From the NCBI GenBank assembly GCA_026706845.1, contig JAPOXY010000058.1:1-49937 (forward strand): a DNA stretch of 49,937 nucleotides, written 5' to 3'. Under the pieces are notes generated by a model. It was given only the letters and a program-made list of their open reading frames with translations. It was not told where the DNA came from and ran no database searches. A program made the translations under genes and the position numbers. Shown piece by piece: positions 45,798 to 49,937 of the stretch. Position 1 is the stretch's first letter. Every line of letters begins with the position of its first letter. The stretch comes from Gemmatimonadota bacterium (GTDB lineage: Bacteria > Latescibacterota > UBA2968).

Positions 45798-45820
45798 GGG
45801 TGGGTTTCAAACCCACCCCC
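45798..45820. repeat. Palindromic hairpin between ybjN-like and pspA genes
   Basis: A perfect inverted repeat GGGTGGGTTT-C-AAACCCACCC lies between the two leftward genes, reaching the upstream gene's stop. It has no T-run on the transcribed strand, so it is more likely an mRNA-stability element or a REP-like repeat than a terminator. Confidence 0.6.
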
Positions 45821-46215
45821 TACTGATGGCTATATTCGAGTAATTCTGCGGCATTATCGGCTAAGGCGAGTTCGAGCGCGGTGATAGAGCCTTCAAGCTC
45901 AGAGCGGTCGAGGGTATCGAGGCGCAGGGTATCGCGGAAAAGAACCGTGCCGGTTTCATCGTCCAGGGCAAACGCCCCGTGAACAAGTGTGCGATTCATT
46001 TCGAGCAATCTTTTGTACAGATCCCCAGGGACGTTGGGAATAGGCATAATAGCCTGCTCAATAATGAGGATGGGATCCTCGCAATCGACAATGAGGTGAT
46101 TGACACCGCGATCTTCGTCGCTCACCACCACGAGTTCTTCAGCGGTATCTTCCTCGTCAACCGCGAGATTGAGGTCTTGAAGATAAGATTTGACTGTATT
46201 GAAATATTCTGACAT
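45820..46215 (-). CDS. YbjN-domain protein (type III chaperone-like fold)
   Basis: The 131-residue acidic protein matches the YbjN/CesT-Tir-chaperone-like family: NTVKSYLQDLNLAVDEEDTAEELVVV, LIVDCEDPILIIEQAIMPIP, LYKRLLEMNRTLVHGAFALDD and LEGSITALELALADNAAELL. Such proteins are small, cytoplasmic and probably dimeric, and are thought to act as chaperones or adaptors. Members with this LEGSI-ALELAL ending are often found beside PspA. The ATG is followed 60 nt after the end of the gene by pspA, suggesting an operon in which this gene is first. Confidence 0.8.
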   Translation of the reverse strand: MSEYFNTVKSYLQDLNLAVDEEDTAEELVVVSDEDRGVNHLIVDCEDPILIIEQAIMPIPNVPGDLYKRLLEMNRTLVHGAFALDDETGTVLFRDTLRLDTLDRSELEGSITALELALADNAAELLEYSHQ

Positions 46216-46316
46216 TTTAAACTCCTGAAAGCGGTTAGCAGAAGGTGTAACGTGACCCTCCGTCCTGCCTATGAGATACGCAAGCGAAATATTGGTTTCA
46301 AAAATTAACGTTCAAA

Positions 46317-46331
46317 TTGACTTCAAGTCAA
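46317..46331. promoter_or_regulatory. Palindrome in the divergent ybjN-pspA/recJ promoter region
   Basis: TTGACTT-C-AAGTCAA is a perfect 7+1+7 inverted repeat. TTGACT, close to the -35 consensus, occurs on both strands inside it, so one site could carry back-to-back -35 boxes or an operator for both transcripts. Confidence 0.45.
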
Positions 46332-46377
46332 GTAGAGATCGCATATACGCACTCTGATCAACCACTCTGGAGATTTT

Positions 46378-48060
46378 ATGGAACCCAGGTACCCGATATG
46401 GAACATACGCCATAAGGGCGATTATCATTCTCTCGTCGATATCATTCTCGCAAACCGTTCATTGAAAATAGAGGATTTGGACGATTCTCCCGATATTTTG
46501 AATGACCCCTATTTAATGCAAGACATGCACCGCATAGTCGAACGCATATCAGAAGCCATTCGCAAAAAAGAGCGCATTGTGGTTTTTGGCGATTACGATG
46601 TAGATGGCGTCACGAGCACCGCTGTTTTGCTGGATTTTTTTGATCTGGTAGGTGCCAATGCCACATTTTTGTTACCCGACCGATTCCGAGACGGGTACGG
46701 CATGAAACCGCCAGGTGTAGAGACGGCATACGCACAAGGAGCGCAACTCATTGTAACCGCCGACAATGGCATTTCAGCTTTTGAGGCTATTGACACTGCC
46801 AATAACGCCGGAATAGATGTGGTAGTCATTGACCATCACCATCCACAGGACAAATTGCCAGACGCTCTGGCACTGGTGAATCCCAATCGCGCAGACTGCG
46901 AATATCCCTTCAAGGGACTGGCCGCCGTAGGGGTGGCATTTAAGGTAGTGCAGGCTCTGGCATCGGAATTCCTGCCCGATTCAGAACGCCGTCGATATTT
47001 GAACTCGCTTCTGGATCTCGTCGCATTGGGCACTGTGGCTGATATGGCCCCCATGGTTGCAGAAAATCGCCTGCTAACGCGAAAAGGGATGCAGGTACTC
47101 GATATCACCGAACGCCCGGGCTTGCAGGCACTCAAAGCCGTCGCGGGCACGACCAACCGCCCCGTTGACACAATCTCTATTGGATTCTTCCTGGGACCGC
47201 GCATCAACAGCGCCGGGCGCCTATCATCGGCAGATTTGGCACTCGATTTGTTGCGCTGCCAAAACCAGGTACAGGCGAAAAAACTCGCCGAAGAGTTAAA
47301 CGGTCTAAATGGCGAAAGACAGGCTCTGCAAAGCGACGGCATGGCTGAAGCAGAACGCATGGTAGAGGATAACTGGTTAGATCAATATCGCATTCTGGTG
47401 GTACGCGGTGAAGACTGGCATCTGGGTGTAGTCGGGCTGATCGCCGGGCGATTGGTCGAAAAATTTTCGCGCCCAGCGCTGGTGTGTACCAACTTTCGAA
47501 AAAATGGCATCTACACGGGTTCTGCGCGCACAGCAGGTGGATACAATATCGTCGAGGCGATTTTCCGCGTCTCAGATCTACTCACCGAATTTGGCGGACA
47601 CGCCGATGCCGCCGGATTTTCGGTCCCCGCTGAAAATTATCCCGAATTCCAAGACCGGTTGATCGCAGACGCTCAAGCGCGGCTATCAGAGGAAGCACTG
47701 ACGCCCCAACTGGAAGTCGATGCCACCCTCAAACCATCCGATATTTCGCTGACAACCGTTGACACCCTGGACACATTGGCACCTTTTGGCGCGAAAAATG
47801 AGTTGCCGCGTTTTGTAGCCCGCAATTGCCGAATTGCAGATGTGCGCGCCATAGGCCGCGGGGCGCATTTGAAACTCAGAGTGGATACAGGTGATGACCT
47901 GTGCGATGCAATCTGGTTTCGCCAGGGCGAGCGAGTTTACGAATTGTCAGTAGGCGACCGCGTCGATCTCGCCTTTGCTCTACAGGCCAATACCTGGCAG
48001 GGCAGAACCAATGTGCAAATGCTGGTAGAGGACATGCGCTTGTCGAACCTTCGCGATTAG
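46378..48060 (+). CDS. recJ: Single-stranded-DNA-specific exonuclease RecJ
   Basis: RecJ is a 5'-3' single-strand exonuclease of the DHH family used in recombination and mismatch repair. The 560-residue protein has FGDYDVDGVTSTAVLLDFF (Asp72 and neighbours bind the metal), VTADNGIS, VVIDHHHPQ with Asp152-His-His, a DHHA1 domain ending GGHADAAGFSV and a C-terminal OB-fold-like domain. Length is normal for the family. GGAG lies 7 nt before the ATG. The next gene starts 21 nt after the stop. Confidence 0.95.
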   Translation: MEPRYPIWNIRHKGDYHSLVDIILANRSLKIEDLDDSPDILNDPYLMQDMHRIVERISEAIRKKERIVVFGDYDVDGVTSTAVLLDFFDLVGANATFLLPDRFRDGYGMKPPGVETAYAQGAQLIVTADNGISAFEAIDTANNAGIDVVVIDHHHPQDKLPDALALVNPNRADCEYPFKGLAAVGVAFKVVQALASEFLPDSERRRYLNSLLDLVALGTVADMAPMVAENRLLTRKGMQVLDITERPGLQALKAVAGTTNRPVDTISIGFFLGPRINSAGRLSSADLALDLLRCQNQVQAKKLAEELNGLNGERQALQSDGMAEAERMVEDNWLDQYRILVVRGEDWHLGVVGLIAGRLVEKFSRPALVCTNFRKNGIYTGSARTAGGYNIVEAIFRVSDLLTEFGGHADAAGFSVPAENYPEFQDRLIADAQARLSEEALTPQLEVDATLKPSDISLTTVDTLDTLAPFGAKNELPRFVARNCRIADVRAIGRGAHLKLRVDTGDDLCDAIWFRQGERVYELSVGDRVDLAFALQANTWQGRTNVQMLVEDMRLSNLRD

Positions 48061-48081
48061 CCAATTTCCCGGAGGTATTTA

Positions 48082-49206
48082 ATGGGCATTGCTGAAAAAT
48101 TAAACGTGGGCATTGTGGGGGCTGCCGGGCGTGGGGGCAGTTTTCGAGTCGCTTTTGAAGCACATGAAACAGCCCGCATTCACGCGGTATGCGATATACG
48201 CGAAGAGGAACTCGACGCTGCTGCTGAACGATTGGGAGCCTCTGAAAAATACGCGGACTACGAAACCATGCTCGCGCGCTCTGAACTCGATGCAGTCGTC
48301 ATCGGCACGCCCATGCATTTTCACGCTCAGCAAGCAATTGAGGCACTGCATCGCAACATCCACGTCTTGAGCGAAGTCACAGCCGGGGTCTCCGTGGAGG
48401 AATGCCGCGCCCTGGTACACGCCGCTACATCGTCAAAAGCACTCTATATGATGGCAGAAAATTACACCTACACCCGCCCCAATGTACTGGTAAAAGAACT
48501 CGTGCGGCGGGGTTTGTTCGGCGATGTATATTACGGAGAAGGAGAGTATTTGCACGAATTAAAAGCCCTGAATGAAATCACAAAATGGCGGCGCAAGTGG
48601 CAAACGGGCATCGATGGTGTCACCTATTGCACGCACAGCCTGGGGCCTCTCTTGCAATGGATGCCGGGAGACCGCGTGGCGCGCGTGTGTTGTGCGGGCA
48701 GCGGACACCATTACACAGACCCGCGGGGAGACCAGTATGAAAATCAAGATTCGTGCGTCATGTTGTGCCAGATGGCGAGCGGCGGGCTGGTAAAAATCCG
48801 GGTAGATATGCTATCGGAACGCCCCCACGCAACCGGCAATTTTCAACTGCAAGGGACAAAAGGGTGTTACGAATCGGCGCGAGAGCGCGGCGGTGTCAAT
48901 CGCATATGGCTTGAAGATATCTGCGGCGAAAAAAATGAATGGATAGATCTGACAGATCTGGAAGAAGACTATCTACCCGACATGTGGCGCGACCCCTCTG
49001 AAGCGGCATTAAAAGCCGGACACGGCGGGGGTGACTATTTCGAAATCATGGATTTTATTCAAAGCATCAACGGCGAAATCGCCTGTCCAATTGGCATTCA
49101 CGAAGCCATGGACATGACCTTACCGGGACTAATCAGTCAACAGTCAATTGTGCAAGATGGCGCGTGGCTATACGTACCCGACTCGCGCACATGGGCAAAG
49201 GAGTAA
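48082..49206 (+). CDS. Gfo/Idh/MocA-family oxidoreductase lacking the EKP lysine
   Basis: The 374-residue protein has a Rossmann start (LNVGIVGAAGRGGSF) and the Gfo/Idh/MocA C-terminal domain (GIDGVTYCTHSLGPLLQW). The family motif EKP, whose lysine contacts substrate and nicotinamide, reads Glu98-Val99-Thr100 (VLSEVTAGVS). A subgroup with this change exists, but its chemistry is unclear. A Cys/Met-rich stretch (DSCVMLCQMASGG) lies in the C-terminal sheet. GGAGG lies 7 nt before the ATG. It sits between recJ and a PPK2-type gene; its 3' end contains the AAAGGAG ribosome site of the latter. Confidence 0.87.
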   Translation: MGIAEKLNVGIVGAAGRGGSFRVAFEAHETARIHAVCDIREEELDAAAERLGASEKYADYETMLARSELDAVVIGTPMHFHAQQAIEALHRNIHVLSEVTAGVSVEECRALVHAATSSKALYMMAENYTYTRPNVLVKELVRRGLFGDVYYGEGEYLHELKALNEITKWRRKWQTGIDGVTYCTHSLGPLLQWMPGDRVARVCCAGSGHHYTDPRGDQYENQDSCVMLCQMASGGLVKIRVDMLSERPHATGNFQLQGTKGCYESARERGGVNRIWLEDICGEKNEWIDLTDLEEDYLPDMWRDPSEAALKAGHGGGDYFEIMDFIQSINGEIACPIGIHEAMDMTLPGLISQQSIVQDGAWLYVPDSRTWAKE

Positions 49207-49208
49207 AT

Positions 49209-49937
49209 ATGGAAATCATGGATGCTATTGATCTAAAACAAAGAATAAAAAAATCGGACTACAACGCCCGCATGGAAAAGCTGGAAATAAAACTGGGCCA
49301 GCTCGAGCGAAAGGCACTGGAAAACAAAGTGCCCATCACGATTGTATTCGAAGGCTGGGGCGCTTCTGGCAAAGGGCGGCTGATCAACGAACTATTGCAA
49401 GTACTCGATCCCCGCGGCGTCAAGGTATATTCGACGCAAATGCCCAATGAAGAAGAGATCTACCGACCATTTATGTGGCGCTTCTGGACCAAAATACCCG
49501 AACGCGGACGCCTGGTCATTTACAGCAGGAGTTGGTACAGTCGGTTCATTGTAGAGAAAATGGATCCGATGATGGACAAGCTACCGGTTGATAAGGCGTA
49601 TCAAGAAGTGAATGGTTTCGAGCGACAACTCGTAGATGACGGCCATGTAATCCTCAAGTTTTTTCTGCACATTTCGCGCAAAGAACAAAAAAAGCGCTTT
49701 AAGCAACTCGAGAAAAATCCCCTGACATCCTGGCGCGTGACAGATTACGACTGGAAAAAAAATAAACAATACGAATGGTATGGAGAAGTCATAGAAGAAA
49801 TGATCTCACGTACGGATAGCAAATACGCGCCCTGGCATATTGTGCTGGCTGAAAACTGGCGTTTTGCAACGGTTTCAGTATTTGAAAAAGTGATTGAAGT
49901 CCTCGAAAAAAAACTGGCATCTCTGAACAAAAAGACG
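49209..49937 (+). CDS. PPK2-type polyphosphate kinase/phosphotransferase, partial
   Basis: The frame is open from the ATG at 49209 (AAAGGAG upstream) to the window end, 243 residues, so the gene is cut. Walker A is GWGASGKGRLIN near residue 51. The lid-region arginines are visible, and the domain closes with LAENWRFATVSVFEKVIE. PPK2 enzymes move phosphate between polyphosphate and nucleotides. The Walker B-like motif, usually DRSWY, reads SRSWY (IYSRSWYSR), lacking the metal-binding aspartate. A whole PPK2 domain is already visible with no stop, which suggests the two-domain polyphosphate:AMP phosphotransferase type, whose N-terminal domain is degenerate. Confidence 0.82.
   Translation, partial: MEIMDAIDLKQRIKKSDYNARMEKLEIKLGQLERKALENKVPITIVFEGWGASGKGRLINELLQVLDPRGVKVYSTQMPNEEEIYRPFMWRFWTKIPERGRLVIYSRSWYSRFIVEKMDPMMDKLPVDKAYQEVNGFERQLVDDGHVILKFFLHISRKEQKKRFKQLEKNPLTSWRVTDYDWKKNKQYEWYGEVIEEMISRTDSKYAPWHIVLAENWRFATVSVFEKVIEVLEKKLASLNKKT

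Noticed and set aside
46216-46377. A sigma-54 promoter for the pspA unit
   Set aside because: I looked on the minus strand for a TGGCAC-N5-TTGC pattern, as in E. coli psp, and found none.

Overview
The window reads as a contig from an uncultured, free-living or host-associated Gram-negative bacterium. The outer membrane is implied by a TolC/adaptor/RND operon, a beta-barrel protein and four lipoproteins. The mix of sulfatases, tandem phytanoyl-CoA dioxygenase-like enzymes and Gfo/Idh/MocA oxidoreductases resembles what is known from Candidatus Latescibacterota and Poribacteria. That placement is inference from gene content; no rRNA or tRNA gene was seen.

Left edge (1-10.3 kb) is a defence region. 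It holds the tail of brxC followed by pglX, pglZ and brxL, the second half of a type 1 BREX phage-defence operon, closed by a hairpin terminator. Next come a 46-codon membrane-peptide gene with a strong ribosome binding site and a leftward Phd/YefM-RelE/ParE toxin-antitoxin pair with a likely operator. pglX has an AT-rich centre, which suggests exchange of its specificity region.

10.4-22.8 kb is accessory metabolism. A leftward unit encodes a 56-aa membrane protein, two sulfatases (one with the variant CxAxR maturation motif) and an S15/CocE-type hydrolase. Rightward genes follow for a lipoprotein hydrolase whose nucleophile serine is replaced by aspartate, and for an unrecognised secreted RGG-repeat protein. 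Then come a leftward dicarboxylate/amino-acid symporter with a Gfo/Idh/MocA dehydrogenase, and a rightward TlpA thioredoxin overlapping an outer-membrane barrel gene.

22.9-34.7 kb is mostly housekeeping: tilS-ftsH-folP, a TolC-adaptor-RND efflux operon with 4-nt gene overlaps, a small membrane protein, holA, and trxA with a near-consensus promoter.

34.7-41.2 kb holds a leftward B12-binding radical SAM protein, a lipoprotein serpin with an inhibitory-type reactive loop, two adjacent PhyH-family oxygenases (one with HxG instead of the HxD iron-binding motif) and a third sulfatase.

41.2-46.2 kb is a convergent PspA membrane-stress cluster. Rightward genes encode a lipoprotein, a double DUF350 membrane protein and a membrane-anchored spermidine-synthase-like enzyme; leftward genes encode a YbjN-fold protein, PspA and a DUF4178 protein. 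The window ends with recJ, a second Gfo/Idh/MocA protein and a PPK2-type polyphosphate kinase that runs off the right edge.
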